NCBI GenBank assembly: GCA_030068075.1
Contig: CM057830.1
Span: forward strand, 23,220,247-23,284,246
Source: Paguma larvata
Taxonomy: Eukaryota; Chordata; Mammalia; Carnivora; Viverridae
DNA: 64,000 nucleotides
Direction: 5' to 3'
The notes below the pieces were generated by a model. It made no database searches. It was not told where the DNA came from and was given only the letters and a program-made list of their open reading frames with translations. A program made the position numbers and the translations under genes. This document shows positions 1 to 13,054 of the stretch, one piece after another (within the stretch, counting starts at the first letter, position 1; each line of letters begins with the position of its first letter).

Positions 1-589
1 GCTTCTTGAGGAACAAATAATGGATTTTATGTTCCTTTAAACACTATAAAGTTCTAGATAAATGTAAGCTAATTTATTGTTATTTCAGCAGCATTAAAGT
101 GGCGATTTTCTAAGTAAACTCTCCATGCTGTTTCAAACTAAATTATGAAAATCAAGTGAACTTTCATTGGGCCCACGTATTTTGAACCATGGAATATATA
201 TAATGTGGAATGGGTTATTAAGACAGCATTTAGGACTAGGCCTCACTAATATTTTCTACTGGGATGATTTCATAGGTTTGAAAAGAGAAAAATAGGAGTT
301 GCTATAACTAAAAATGATAAAATAAAGACCATCAGTTTTCTGGCCCTTCAGGAATAAGATTTCAATTTTACAAAGAAAGAAAAAAAAGAGGGAAGTCCTA
401 AACAGAGTATGTATTCAGACCTATATCACTTTTAAAATAGAGATATGGTAATCCTTGGGAATGTCCGTGGAGACAATTTGCACCTGACTTTGAGAAGCTA
501 TACACCATAGATTTTGTTGTCACTGAGCCTTGACAGCCACTGTAAACCTCTTCTGATGCAATGTGTGTCTTCCCTTCTTTTTCAGAACC
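1..589. other. Unrecognised AT-rich non-coding sequence
   Basis: I see no open reading frame of substance, no RNA gene and no repeat that I can name here. The sequence is AT-rich and CpG-poor, as expected for mammalian intergenic or intronic DNA. Confidence 0.5.
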
Positions 590-827
590 AAAAATAATTG
601 TTTAGGGGTACCTGGGTGGCTCATTTGCTTAAGCATCTGACTCTTGATTTTGGCTCAGGTCATGATCTCACGGTTCCATGAATTTGAGCCCTGCATCTGG
701 CTCTGCACTAACAGCATGGACCCTGCTTGGGACTCTGTCCCTCTCTCTCTGCCTCTCTCCTGCTCATACACATGCATTCTCTCTGTCTCTCAAAATGGAT
801 AAATAAACTTAAAAAAATAATTGTTTA
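590..827 (+). mobile_element. Felid CAN-SINE (tRNA-derived), with target-site duplication
   Basis: The body runs from about 605 (GGGGTACCTGGGTGGCTC) through the tRNA-like part (TCAGGTCATGATCTCACGG), a CT-rich stretch and an A-rich tail with AATAAA. A perfect 15-bp direct repeat, AAAAATAATTGTTTA, flanks it at 590-604 and 813-827. This is the mark of insertion by LINE-1 machinery. The perfect repeat suggests a fairly recent insertion. It carries no protein. Confidence 0.93.
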
Positions 828-2500
828 CTAGATAATATAGAAATATGCCTTATTCCTCTGTGTTTTAGTAGTTAAATACCTTTTATTTTTCTAGGTATGT
901 GAGCCCAACCATTGAAGCTTTCTTCATTATGGGCTTTGGGAGGGAGCCATGAAAATGATACGTGATATCTTATAATGATATAAAGGTTCTGACCACAGTT
1001 CGATTGAAAAAAATGTAACTGAGTTGTTTTTCTCTTATTTGTAGCCTATTCCACTCATATACCTCTTTTAAATAAGATCGTGACTCCAATCTCAGAACAT
1101 CTGAGGAACATGCCCAAGGCCTCAGGGATGTATTAACATCAAGGCTCGTTTTCAGGTTGTAAGCAAGAACGCCTTACATTTTGAGCACAGTCATAGAAAG
1201 TTCAAAATGGAAAAAAATAATTTATAAAGTCAAAGCCTAACTCTCCTCACTTTATCATATTACCTCAATACTACACTGCTAGGTCAGTGTGAAGATGTGG
1301 GACAATTAATTTTCTTGTTATTTTGTCCTGACCATAAATACAGTACAAGTCCATCATGACAGATGCCATCTTTTTCTGTTTTGTATTTAATAATTAGAAA
1401 GCAGATTGTCTAAAGAGAAAATCCACACTTATCCTGCAACAACTTACAGTCATGTTAAAATATCTATGAGTATAGGATAAATGAAAATATGTTATACTTT
1501 GAAAATTAACATTTGCCAAATTCACAGAGTACCTAGAAATTATCAAACCTATCTGGGCTAGAAATATGACCACAAAGCACAGGTATCTAATTTAGAACCT
1601 GTTCTTATGATAAACCTTTGTGCGTTACTATAGATATGTGAGAACCTTAAATTAATGTTTTAGGATGATCCATTATATGGAAATGTGTGAAGGCATTTTC
1701 AGTCTTTAGTGAGGACATAACATTGTCACTATCCTATCGAACAATGGAATGGCTATAATCTGCCCCATCAGATAGATGTATTCTTGATAAGATATAATTT
1801 ACATTGGATCTTCCAAAAGGATAGCGGTTATCTTGAACTGTGAGATTGATGTTTTAGAAAGATTCCATAGACACATAATAGGAAAATTCATTATCAAATG
1901 GATTTTTGTCCAAAAATAGCTAAGTATTGTGTGTACATATACATATGCTCATGTTTCTTAATTCCAAGTTTGCTTCTAAAACAGCAGTAAGTAATCTAAA
2001 TGATAAACAAAACAAAAATATTTCCAGTGCATACAAAAACTAATTTTTTAGTATCAGTGAACATTAGATGCTTTTTTAGAAAAACATCTGAAGGTGAGAA
2101 GATAACAACCGAACTTCACTCAGCTCTGCTCTTACTTATTCTACTGATGACTTAAGCATGTTTTCTCTGCCCAGACATTACTACTTAAGCATAAAGGGTT
2201 TTTGAGAATTTGGACACAAGTTGTTATGACTTGGTAACCTTAGCTGGTTTCCTTCATCCTAGCTCTCAGTTACAAAGAGGACATTAATGAGTATGAAACT
2301 ATCTAAAATTTCTGCTTTATTTACTAAATACTGGACTGATTTAATACTAAGTCTGCCTAAGATCAGAGCCATGGACAAAAAAGATAGATGAGTATCACAT
2401 AGTACCAGAAGGGGATTTCATTCCTGAGCCACTTAAGCCTCTCCTGACAAATACTGAGTTGTACTACATTGTACTGAAACATTTGCCCAAACACAGTTAA
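828..2500. other. Unrecognised non-coding sequence
   Basis: This stretch is AT-rich and unique-looking. I see no supported gene, RNA or named repeat. Confidence 0.4.
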
Positions 2501-2743
2501 GAGCTTCTAAAATTTTTAAATTTATTTTTAAGAGAGAGAGAGAGAGAGAGAGAGATCATGTGCGGGCAAGCAGGGGAAGAGCAGAGAGAGAGAGGGAGGG
2601 AGAGAATCCCACCCGACTCCACATGGTCAGCACAGAGCCTGAAGCAGGGTTCGATCTCCCAAACTGTGAGATCATGACCCAAGCCAAAATCAGGAGTGGA
2701 ACGCTTAACCAACTGGCTACCCACGGTCCCCACGAGCTTCTAA
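2501..2743 (-). mobile_element. CAN-SINE, minus strand, with target-site duplication
   Basis: On the plus strand it reads as a T-rich tail, then (GA)n, then the reverse complement of the tRNA-like part (GTGAGATCATGACCCAAGCC) ending near 2733. A direct repeat GAGCTTCTAA lies at 2501-2510 and 2734-2743. The body differs from the young felid consensus at many sites, so it is an older copy. Confidence 0.9.
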
Positions 2744-4560
2744 TCTTATACTTGGATTGCTTTATTGTACTTGTATAAATGAAAGCAGAAGAAAATATAT
2801 GAAAAAAGATTGTGTATCTCGTTCGTCTTACATCCAAAAGATACATTTTAAACCATTTGTCTAACAATTATTGTTGAATGTGCTGGTCACATTGTAATGT
2901 TGGTTTGAAGTCCCTAACAGTTCTAAAATTTGTATGTGAGGACTGTGCTGTAAGGCAGGTATCCCCCAATTATATTGAATTATGTGAGGACTTAGCCCTA
3001 ATGCCCTTTTACTAAGCCAAGAATCCATCAAAATAACATCAGTTCCTAGTACTTACTATTTATCAATTAACTATCAAGGAAAATATCCTAGTTTACTTCC
3101 AGTTAGATTGCTGTTTTCCTTGTTCTTCTCATAGGTGCCTTTCCAATCTCATCTTTCCAATCTCTCCATATTGTCCCTTCTCTTTATTCTCACATATACC
3201 CCCCTCCCATATATGGAGTATGTAATGTACAGAAAGGTATAGATAAAACTGCAAGGTAGGCTGTCCCAGTTACATTTCAATAGCTGTTTTGTGGCCCACA
3301 AGGTTTCTGGGAGAGGGTAAAGGAAAAAGAAAAGAGTGAAAGTATGGGTATTTCACTGCCAAATGATCTTAGCACTTTTGTCTCTTCTTCCTGTGATGCC
3401 ACCATCCTCTATAATGCCTGTCTCAGAATTAAGAACCCCTGGAGGGAGGTCTTGGAGTTTAATGATGCCCTTTTTGTTCCCCAGTTTAGGTCAATGAATA
3501 ATTATTGAGCAACTATGTGCCAACTAGTGTCCTTGATTATAAAATCTGGCAAGGCCTTTTACATCCCCTCGTTGTGATTTCTCTTATAAGTAGAATGAAA
3601 AAAAAAAAAAAACTCTCTCAATAATAATTATTTTCTTTGATGTCAAAGATTTTCAGTTCACAACAGGATATTACAGGGTTAAGAATCGGATCATGACCAA
3701 GTTTTTTATTTTGTTTTTTGTGTTTCTGATTTTGTTTTATTTTTATTCTTAAAGTAGTCTCAGACCAAGAGTTTTTATTTTTTGTCCAATATGTAGCTTT
3801 TCATCTCCAGACTGTTGAAATTTCTTACAGTCCTTAAATTCATGAATGAAAATGGTAATCATTCAACACAAATGTGTAGCTTTTCACCCTAAAACCTGTT
3901 CTGTTCTAAGATGTAAAGCATATTTATTGGAAGTTGAAGTCAACAGTGTTTCACATTCTCTTAGACACTCTCCAAAGTCGTCTTCTGATTAATAGAGACC
4001 ATTGTAATATAAATAACTAATATAGAACAAGTACTTCTGGCCATTATAGTTTAAGTTCACAGTAGGAGAATTGGATTTGCGTGAAGATTGTTGGCATTTT
4101 TTTTTAATTTAGAAATTCTTGGGACATTCGCACAATTAAATTGAAACAAACCCTTTTTCAAAAGTACTCATTGTTTAGAGGCACTGCAAGAAAATGCAGT
4201 TTCTAGTATTTTTCACATTATATATCAAGCGGATGTTTTGTTCAAAATGCCTTCCATGTTCAAAAGAGTTTAGACAACTGCAGGCAGGCTTAACCTCCAT
4301 CTTAGAAATTTACAATGCACGTTTGTATATCAAGAGAATCTTAAAGTGATGGATCTTGATTGTCTTTATTTGACTCCTTTTAGAAAATGATAAAAAACTA
4401 TTTGAAACTTTTTTCATTAGTATTTAGAGAAGACTACTCAGAAGTATTTCATATGGTCTTTAGATATTTAGCAAACGGTAATACATTCCACTTGTATGCA
4501 TATGCAAATACCTTCTCTTTAGTTACTTGAAATTAGCACATCAAAACACCAAACAAAACA
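2744..4560. other. Unrecognised non-coding sequence with a short A-run
   Basis: I find no gene here. A short A-run lies at 3598-3613, and L2/MIR-like words (ATTATTGAGCAACTATGTGCC) occur near 3500 but are too short to call. Confidence 0.4.
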
Positions 4561-4562
4561 GA

Positions 4563-4777
4563 TGGTCACCAGAGTGGCTCAGTTGGTCAAGCAGTTAAGT
4601 GGCTGACTCTTGGTTTTTGGCTCTGGTCATGATCTCAAGGTTTGTGGGATCAGCCCTGCATTGGGCTCTGCACTGACAGTACAGAGCCTACTTGGGATTC
4701 TCTCTCTCCCTCTCTCTCTGTCCCTCCTCCCTTATTGTGCTTTCTCAAAATAAATAAATTAATTTTAAAAAAGAAAG
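4563..4777 (+). mobile_element. CAN-SINE, diverged copy
   Basis: The tRNA-like head (GTGGCTCAGTTGGTCAAG) is followed by TGGTCATGATCTCAAGG, a CT-rich block and AAATAAATAAATTAATTTTAAAA. The first bases no longer match GGGGCGCCTGGG, and I could not fix a clear target-site duplication. This is an older insertion. Confidence 0.88.
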
Positions 4778-7679
4778 GTAGTAGAGGTGTGAATTTAGGG
4801 AAAATTTTTAAAGGAAACTGGGAAATACAAATGACTTGCCCAAGTTAACAGTGACAAAGAGGCACAATAATCAGGTGCCTTTGTTACTGTCTTTTCCGAC
4901 TCCAGTAACTTACGAATGTGGAATTGTTTCTTATTAAGTATATTGCACATATCTGTTTCTTGAAAACTTGTTTTTTTTTTTTTCTTGTGGAGTTGAGACC
5001 TCTATTTCATAAGATGAGCAAAAACTCGGGCAAATATCCTGTGGCACCTTCTAGACCACATAGGGACTTGCACTGGGTTTTATGAAAGTTACCTCTTAAA
5101 AAAGTAAGTAATTTTTTGTACTTCATCATTCTCCCATCCCTGGCATTTCTCTGTAAAAGTGAGTTGGTATCAGCAATGACCCTTGAGGTAGATTCATGTA
5201 AAAAATATCATTTTGGGAATTGTACTTATGATTGTGAGTGTAAGTGTTAACAAAACCTATGTTGCAGGAGAGAGTGACTTATGGCTAACTTTGCTATGCT
5301 AGAAACCAGGTAAGATGGTTATGTGTTAACTATTTTACTAGGTAAAAATGCCTCCTAATGAGTAAACTTCATCTAGGCTTGGAAGAACCATAATACATGA
5401 TCAAAAGTCATAGCTTTTGGCTTACTTGTGTACAGGGACTCTTGCTATGGGGCATGTCCCTTGAAGGACATTGAAAGCTATGCCAGTAGAGTTGTTCCAG
5501 GTAGTATTGGTGGCCATGAGGAGTGAGACTTATTCTAATTCAGGGCAGTTACCCAATTGCCTGATGTAGAATGTCTCCTTGAACCTAAAATGTGTCACCT
5601 GTGCAGGGGATAGCTCCCAGAGCTGCATGAAGTGTCATTTGCATGAACTTCTGCACGATTCTTTCAGAGGGGACCTCTGTCACCTCACCTGTATGTGCTG
5701 AGTAGACTCATGGCAAATGAGAACTCTCATAGTCTTGTAAGTCTGTATGTTTAGTTGAATCTGAGAGGAACCCCTAGAAGGTATTAGAATGATATTTCTC
5801 TACTCTCCAAATATGCAGCTTCATTCTTACCCTCTGTGTCATCGTTTATGAAATGCAAAGGAGAGAGACGGGTGTCTCAAAGTGTGGACCTCAGATAACT
5901 CTCAACAGAACCACGTGGAGTATAGATTTCCAAGTAATTAAATCAGAATCAAATTCCTATGCAGTTAAATCATGATCTTTGGGGTTGTGGCCCTGTGATC
6001 TTCATTTAACTCCTCCTACCTGTAATATTTTGGTACCTAGCTGGACAAGACACTCTTTGCATTATTTTCTAATTCCAGCCCTATACGACCTTGTAATTCT
6101 AATGGTTCATTCCTCTCATTCTACATAGCATTTTAGTGCAGTTCTTAAGAAGACCATCAAAGGAGTAAGTAACTAGAAGTTTCAGAAATGCAAACAGACT
6201 GGGAAGGGAAATCTTTTTAGTTCATTCAAATTTTGAGGAACCTCTCGACAGTTTGCTGCAATTGTCCACCTTTTTCAAATTCTCTTGGTCCTCTTTGATC
6301 CTCATGATTATTAAAACATATAGCTTCTTTATACCATATGATAATTCTTTTCAAACTGTTGATTTGTCTTTTTCAACATGCTATCACTGTTGTCACTGTT
6401 GCCTTAATTGCAAGGTAGTGACTCTTGCACAAGAAGGTCAGAGACTATATTAGGTTTTACCAAAGAAGTGAAAATCAATACTTTCATTCTCTTTAGGAGA
6501 ATTAGTTTCATATATACCAGAGATGAAAGAAAAAGTTCCTTTGTTCTGCTGAAGTTGTCAAGCCTTCCATTAGTCTAGGTTAAGTTTCTGGAGCTTTGAA
6601 TTTAATTTTGGTTTCTAATATTGATTTATATTTCATAAAGACTTTGTTGGTTACAGAAAAAAAAAGCCTTCAATAAATTCTTCTACTTCTAGGGTCCTGC
6701 TTTAGTTCAAAATGAGAAGTGTTTCTCACTGATTTGATTTCCATTTCAAGACTTAAAATTATTAGTCAAAAAGAAAATTACTATGAATTACAAACGATTA
6801 TTAGACAGTAATGCAGGCCACCCAAAGTTATGCATTTATTATAGGCTCTTGAATTTAAGAAAACTGAATGAGTTTCAGTCTTATTTTCTCTGTTTTATCA
6901 CAGTGTTCTTGAAAGTTGTTTAAGATTTTATACTCCTGGAGGGCATATGTCTTTGACATCTTTGTATCTTCAATTGCATTTTTTACACTGCAGATACTTT
7001 ATGCGCATTTCATAAATGAGTGAACAAATAGATGTTATGAGAAAAAATTTAAAAAGACAAATACTGACTTCAAACTGCAGGCTCAAGTAAAAGCAACACT
7101 TAGCAGTCCTCCACATAATACTACACCTCCCTCCAAACCGCTAGCTACACACATTCCCTTCTCTCTCTCATACATGCTGTCAGAAGTCCTCAGATTTCTT
7201 TCCTCTGTTCCCTAGCTTGGCCAGAATCCCCAAGAGTAGTGACCCATAATCCAAAAGCAAGTATCTCTTTCTCTAACAATCAAACTTCCTACTCCCTCAG
7301 TACCCCAATCCAAACTTGCTGTCCTAAGAAGAATGATCTGGGAAATGAAGAGACATCACTGCAAGAATTACTTAGCAAGTTTATCCTCACTTTGGGGATT
7401 TTGTATTTTAAAAGATGATGGTAGAAAAATAGAATGATATAAGCTTTAACTCTTTCCCATGGTAGAATTTCAGATGCTGCGGCATAGAAAAAGGCATTTT
7501 GGGCCAGGATCATAAAATCATGTCAGGGAGGTGGCCTCCTTTTCTACCCCCAAGTACTATTGGTTCTACTATAACCTGATGTTTATAACCTATATATGGT
7601 ACTTCTTATAAGTACCATTCCTTAGAAGAGGTAAGAGAGTGGATGGGTGGAGGATGAATAACCTATCATCCCTTTGTAC
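4778..7679. other. Mostly unrecognised non-coding sequence
   Basis: No gene is supported. Around 5870-6010 the words TCAAAGTGTGGACCTCAGA and AAATCAGAATCAAATTC recall a heavily diverged MER5-type DNA transposon, but the match is weak. The rest is unique-looking AT-rich sequence. Confidence 0.4.
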
Positions 7680-7830
7680 CAGTTATTCTCAACCTTGGCT
7701 GTACATTAGAATAATGTGGGAGATGTTAAAAATTTCTGATGTCCAGGCCATACTTTAAATCAATTAAATTGTATTCTCTGGGGGTGGAATGTAGGTACCA
7801 GTGTCTTTAAGACTCCCAGAACCGCTGCTC
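7680..7830. mobile_element. MER5-family non-autonomous DNA transposon (hAT-Charlie)
   Basis: Words typical of this family appear in order: TTCTCAACCTTGGCTGTACA, TTAGAATAATGTGGGAG, ATGTCCAGGCCATAC, TCAATTAAATTG and TCTCTGGGGGTGGAATG. It is an old short element with no coding capacity, mobilised in the past by a hAT transposase supplied elsewhere. The near-palindromic ends make the strand ambiguous. Confidence 0.75.
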
Positions 7831-8064
7831 TGCAATGAACAGTGTATGAGGAATGCAGTGTACATCAGATGCCTGTAGAGGACAAATAGTTATCTTAAGA
7901 AGCCAAGTAATAAAAATTGGTAAGGGTCGACTGTGAGAACTGAAAACCAAAGATAGTGGCTCATGAGCTCCAGCCAAGTGTTGAAGGGAGGGATGCAGTG
8001 ACCGAGGGTGGGCTACAGAGACCGATCCCCTGTGGGCAGAGCACTTTTATGCCCTTTACTGTGT

Positions 8065-8215
8065 GAGCCGGGGTGAGTGACTTCTTTGTGCTTCAGTTTT
8101 CTTTTGGTAAAATGAAGATGATAATTATACTGTCTCTTAAGGTTGTTGTGAGGAGTAAATGAAGTTATAAGCATAAAGTACGTAGCCTTATGTTGGGCAC
8201 ATAACAAACACATTC
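8065..8215 (+). mobile_element. MIR SINE fragment
   Basis: The 3' part of a MIR is visible: TGCTTCAGTTTTCTTTTGGT then AAAATGAAGATGATAATTA, GGTTGTTGTGAGGAGTAAAT and GTTGGGCACATAACAAACA. MIR is an ancient tRNA-derived SINE shared by mammals. Confidence 0.75.
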
Positions 8216-8555
8216 TACACATGTGTCACGTGTGCTGATTATGATGATGAGCTCAGAAATCCCAGTCCAATACATTGTCTTCTTTTCAATAACCAGTTGG
8301 TTTCCATTCTTTGGAGAAGAAAGGAAGAACATACAGGAGCTAGGGAGATGGAAATCAAACTTTTCTGAACATGATCTTGGTTTTTTTCAACTGTTTTCCT
8401 TATTTTTCTAGGACCTTGTTTCTACTCTCAGCCCCCAAGAACTTCTTGCTGTCTTTGTATCCTGCTTTTTCTTCCTTTTTTAGATTCTTAGACCGTTAGT
8501 TTCATGATACTTTCAACAGGTTGGAAATAATGTGCTAACACGAGTGGATGAATTA

Positions 8556-9015
8556 GTAGCTGTATCAGTTTAGAACTTGCTGTGTAGCAAACTACTTGAG
8601 AACAAACAGTAACTATTTTGCAGCTAAACACAACAACTATTTTGTTTTTGCCTCATTATGCTTCAAGTTGGCAATTTGGCCTGTGATCAGCCAGGTGGTT
8701 GTTTTGCTGGGCTCACTCATGCATCTATGTCAGCTGTTGGTCATTGGGGCAGTTCTTTATTTTGGGGTTGGCCAGCTGTGGTTATCTAACACTTCAGCCT
8801 GGGCGTTTTTACATGATGGTGGCAGTTTCCAGGAGTGGAAGAGTGGAAGCTCTTGAGATCAAGGCTCAGGAACAACACTATACCATTTCTGCCACGGTCT
8901 TTTGGTCAGCGGAGATCCCATGGCTAGCCCATATTCAAGGGATATGGAAAAGCCGTCAGCCTTTGATGAGACTTACTGCAAAGGATTGTGGCCATTTTTT
9001 GTGATCTTTCCCATT
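8556..9015 (+). repeat. Old mammalian interspersed repeat, family name not assigned
   Basis: The wording follows a repeat I know from mammalian genomes: CTAAACACAACAACTATTTT, then GGCAATTTGGCCTGTGATCA, CAGGTGGTTGTTTTGC, and at the end GCCCATATTCAAGGGATATGG. Related copies lie at 10300-10620 and 25350-25640. I cannot name the family with confidence. Short reading frames through it are chance. Confidence 0.55.
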
Positions 9016-10122
9016 AGCCTGTTGTGACAAAGCCAGTGGGAAGAAAGGAGGTCAGAGTGAGGATGATGGCATGGGGCCTATAAATGGCATATTAGAGATA
9101 GGATCTGGCAAATGATTGAACATGCATGGTGAGGTACAGAGGATTTAAGTGAAATCTGAGACCTCAGTTATTATGAGAATTGAACTTTGATTCCTATTTC
9201 CTGAAATAGGAAAGCCAGAAGGTGGCAAAAGCACACAGGGTGTTATCTGTGTATTCTCTTATGGCAGACCCTGGACTGTGTTCCCTTTCTGAAATTGCAC
9301 TTTTTTTTTTCTGTAATGATTTTCTCACAAGGACAGGGCATATTTTAAAACTCATCAGGGACTCAAATGACCAGTTAGATATTCTCTTTCTCAGTTGATT
9401 CCTTCGTGAACTTTTAGAATGCTAATAAAACGTATAAATAATATATGTAGTTTGTAGTTCAAAAGGATGTTCCTCTAATCTCAACTCCAAAGCAGGTTAT
9501 TCAGTTTCAAAACCAAAATATGTAAGTCTGGGCTGAGACCAAAGTCTATACAACATCTTAAGAGAATCTGAGAGAAATTTATGAGAATAAAAAAGATACA
9601 GTGGCACTTAGCCATTTTCTTTATTTGTGTATTGAATCTGTATAGAATTCTTCTTCTCCAAAAGTTTATAGACTTTTTTGTTATAGATTCTCTTCATGAA
9701 TATGATTTTAAATTGCATTGCTATTATATAATCATTTTATATAGGCCACTAGACTATGAAATAAAATCAGACAAAGGTAGGTGTTGTTTTTTTCCTCCCC
9801 CAATTTAGTATTCACAATCATTTAATTATAGCAAGATGGTTTCTCTTTTTCCCTTTGTGGTGTTTTGCCCCTCAAGTCTTTCTTTGTGCTTTGATGTACC
9901 ATAATTCAAGTATTTTTAAAATAGCATATTTTCATGAATAAAAATAATTTCATATTAGCTTAGAAATATCCAATACCAGGTATACCAGCCCTTTTTGATT
10001 GACTCCTGTTGTTATTACTTACCATCATTATGTAAAATGTGGTTTTAAATAATTAAAAAAGAAATTACTTTTTCCTCTTTTTTTTCCTCCCTCAAACGTA
10101 GGCACATTTTACTAGCCCTGTT
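9016..10122. other. Unrecognised non-coding sequence
   Basis: This is AT-rich unique-looking sequence with a T-run at 9301-9311. No gene or repeat is supported. Confidence 0.4.
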
Positions 10123-10166
10123 TGTATGTATGTATGTATGTATGTATGTATGTATGTATGTATGTG
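10123..10166 (+). repeat. (GTAT)n microsatellite
   Basis: About eleven uninterrupted tandem copies of a 4-bp unit are visible. Uninterrupted tetranucleotides of this length are usually length-polymorphic. Confidence 0.95.
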
Positions 10167-10299
10167 TTTCCACATGAAGAGCTAACTCTGCAGGATGGGA
10201 TCGTCTGTGTTACTGGCTCAGGCAGAAGAACCATTTATTTTTATTCCCTTATAGCCTTCCCTTCTCTCTTAACTTAGTCACTTCCCCATTACTTCAAAC

Positions 10300-10620
10300 T
10301 CTCTGAAAACTCAGTGGCTTCCAACAACAATCCACACTTCTCCTTCAAGCGTCTGTGAATCTGTGGGGATTGGCTAATCTAGACTGGGCACAGCTGCATT
10401 TAGACTCGAATAAACAGGTTGGATCTAGGTCAGTGCCATGTGTCTCTTCTTCTTGGACCCATTCTAGGTTTTTGAGCATGATATATTTTAGGCGGATGGC
10501 TCCGACATCACAATTTCTCTATTTGCCAGTGTGAACACAGGCAACTGGATGTCTCAATATATAAGATTCGAAGACAAAATACAGCATGCAAGTGTGCCTT
10601 ATTCCCTTAAACGACAAGCA
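10300..10620 (+). repeat. Old mammalian interspersed repeat, same type as at 8556
   Basis: Words such as CAGTGGCTTCCAACAACAAT, CTGGGCACAGCTGCA and CAGTGCCATGTGTCTCTTCT match the general layout of the repeat at 8556-9015. It is strongly diverged and the ends are approximate. Confidence 0.4.
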
Positions 10621-12864
10621 ATCCCATTTTCTCTTACTATTGAATTCTCCACTCTCTTTGTGCATTAGAGCCTTCATCAATTTATGGAATTCACGAATCA
10701 GTCATTTCGTCTTAATCTAAGTCTGAAATAACTTCTTATTATGGAAATAAAATATCTTCTCTTTCACTATAGTCCAAAATAGGTTAAATCAGATGGCTTC
10801 CCCTGAGCAAGCAGAGCAGGTCTCCGTTATAGCTTTCTGCACATACATTATGTCACATATTCTTTTAGCATTTATATGAGTTCTATACATCACACAGTAT
10901 GTATCTGCAAATGCAAAACGAGCAAAGACACTGACACACTATACACTTTCAAACTGCTTTATTGTTTTTGCATTTTGCTGATTTAAAAAGCAATCTACAA
11001 ATATTTTTCATGTAAGTGAGAGATGTGAGCTAGAATTCTAAACTTGTTGACACTAAAAGTAATTTTGGAGATTATGTAATCCAACTCCCACATTCATCAG
11101 TTTAAGGAGTACAACTCAGATGTGTCAAGTGGCTTCTTAAAGGTTATATTGTGAGTTAGTGGAAGATCTGGAAATGAAATCCAGCTCTCCTGGCCACTCG
11201 ATATGCTTTTTTCTGCCTTGCTTCCATACCTCCCAGACTCTTGCTGGGACAAAATGCCAACAGAGTTTGTGTCCTGGACTCTATTATTGTGGAGGCTTGA
11301 AAAATGTGTTATAAATCCTAAACTAGCCTTGAAGGCACCTCAGTGCTAAGAGCCTGTCCTTTTGAAACCTTCCCTGAGATCCTGTAGTTGACACTGATGT
11401 TTCTTATCTTTGAATTCTTGGAGCACTTATATATTTTGTCATGGGGATAAAGTTCCTAAGGACAGTAAATATATCTCTTGTTCCTTTATACCATGTCACA
11501 GAGATTAGGGCAATTCTGGCTATTTAATGCTATTGACTGTCAACTCGCCCAAAAGACAACCCGAATAACCTGTTGATTGAGCAAAGCTAATTTTATTAGA
11601 TCTACTGTAGTAAAGGAAGAACACGATCTGGATGGAGTCTTGGTAGTGTATCAAAAGGGGATGTTTTAGGGATTTTGAGCACAGACTGGATAATTTTATG
11701 GTGGGTCTTGCAAAATGGGGAGATGTTTGTGATTGGGCTGAGTTTTTGTCATCACAGTTTTGGATGAATGGACACACAGTGTAAGGATCTTTACATGATT
11801 ATTAATGAGTGAGGTGTTGGTCTTGTTGAAGAAAGTATTTGCTTGGTTCACAGTCTTCTTGTTCCAAAGCGAGTATTTCTAGGAACAAGTAGTTAAGCGC
11901 TATTGATCTGACAACACAATTTTTAGTACAAAACCAGGAAAGTATATATCCTCCCATAATTGCTTATCAGTTTTCAGTATTTATTAACTGATCATCATTT
12001 CCTCATATGGAATATGATACTGGGCCAACCCCAAGTTACATGTTGGGACATTTCTGAATAACACCCTGAAATTTGCAACCATGTCATTTAGTCTGGGAAT
12101 ATAATTAGCTATACACTAAAGTGCAGGTAGGTCTTAGGTGGAGCTGATTCTGGGAAGAGGTGCCATTTGAATTGTAAGGAGCCAAGAGGAGTTTCCTCAG
12201 TTGTTCTCCCATGTGTTTTTGCAACTCATATGTTGAGTGCCAGTCTCATGACTAACCCAGTAAAAGAGATGCGGGAGAGTTCTGTCTAGACCTGGTTCCA
12301 GTTTTCCCCCTTCCTGAAACATGACACTTGGCAAAGGCTTTGTTTTTATAAATTGGTCCAAAAGAAAGAAACCACCAGGCTCCCCCTTTTGCTGTCATTC
12401 TTCCCTAGAAAAACTGCTATCAAAGGCAAAATAAGATGCCACATGTTCCAATGGGTAAATGTTACCACTTGGCCTCTCCTCACAAGTATCTTCTGCTCAC
12501 GTTCTGCCGATCACAGCAGCATTCCTGAGTCATGAAAGTGTACACCAATGAAGCCAAATTATAACATTGTCCCTCTGATTTTCTGTATTGAAACTACTAG
12601 AGAAGCTACTTGCACATTTTTGTTTTGTTTTCTCTGACTGATGCTACCATTTGGCTCTGATTCAGCCATACACACAGATACATCTACAGGACTGAAATCT
12701 TGTAGAAAAGCTCACTTATATAGTAATATTTTGGATTATCTCCAAAATGAAAATAGATTATTTTTAAATCTCTCATGACCTCTTAAAACTCAGTTTAAGA
12801 AATACTGCCCTAATGTCTACTAGTATAAGTATCTATATCTTCTTTTTTAATATGCAGACATTTA
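10621..12864. other. Unrecognised non-coding sequence
   Basis: No gene is supported. The stretch 11520-11780 reads open for 85 codons on the minus strand, but nothing in that peptide looks like a known domain. It may be part of an old repeat that I cannot name. Confidence 0.35.
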
Positions 12865-12960
12865 TTTATTCACTAAATATTTACTGAACACCTGTTAGGT
12901 GTCAGACTCTGTGCCTGGTATTGGGGAGCAAGTGGTAAGCAAAGATAGGTAAGTCCTCTG
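12865..12960 (-). mobile_element. L2 LINE 3' fragment
   Basis: It reads ATTTACTGAACACCTGTTAG, then GTGCCTGGTATTGGGGAGCA and GTCCTCTGTCCCTGC. This is the reverse complement of the end of an ancient L2 element. Confidence 0.55.
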
Positions 12961-12989
12961 TCCCTGCAAATTTACTGTATGGTGGATAA

Positions 12990-13022
12990 GGTGTTTTTTG
13001 TTTGTTTGTTTGTTTTGTTTTG

Positions 13023-13053
<31 letters not shown>

Positions 13054-13054
13054 G
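12990..13054 (+). repeat. (TTTG)n / (TTTTG)n microsatellite
   Basis: Several TTTG units are followed by about eight TTTTG units. The change of unit within one tract suggests slippage and point mutation in what may once have been a T-rich retroelement tail. Confidence 0.93.

Noticed and set aside
3686..3700. GGATCATGACCAAG resembling a minus-strand SINE core
   Set aside because: The flanks show no SINE head, GA tract or tail, so it is a chance match.
8596..9004. 86- and 101-codon overlapping frames
   Set aside because: Both sit inside an old interspersed repeat.
11515..11790. Possible LTR or retroviral-type fragment
   Set aside because: The 85-codon minus-strand frame and wording felt repeat-like, but I found no terminal TG...CA pair, primer-binding site or known motif.
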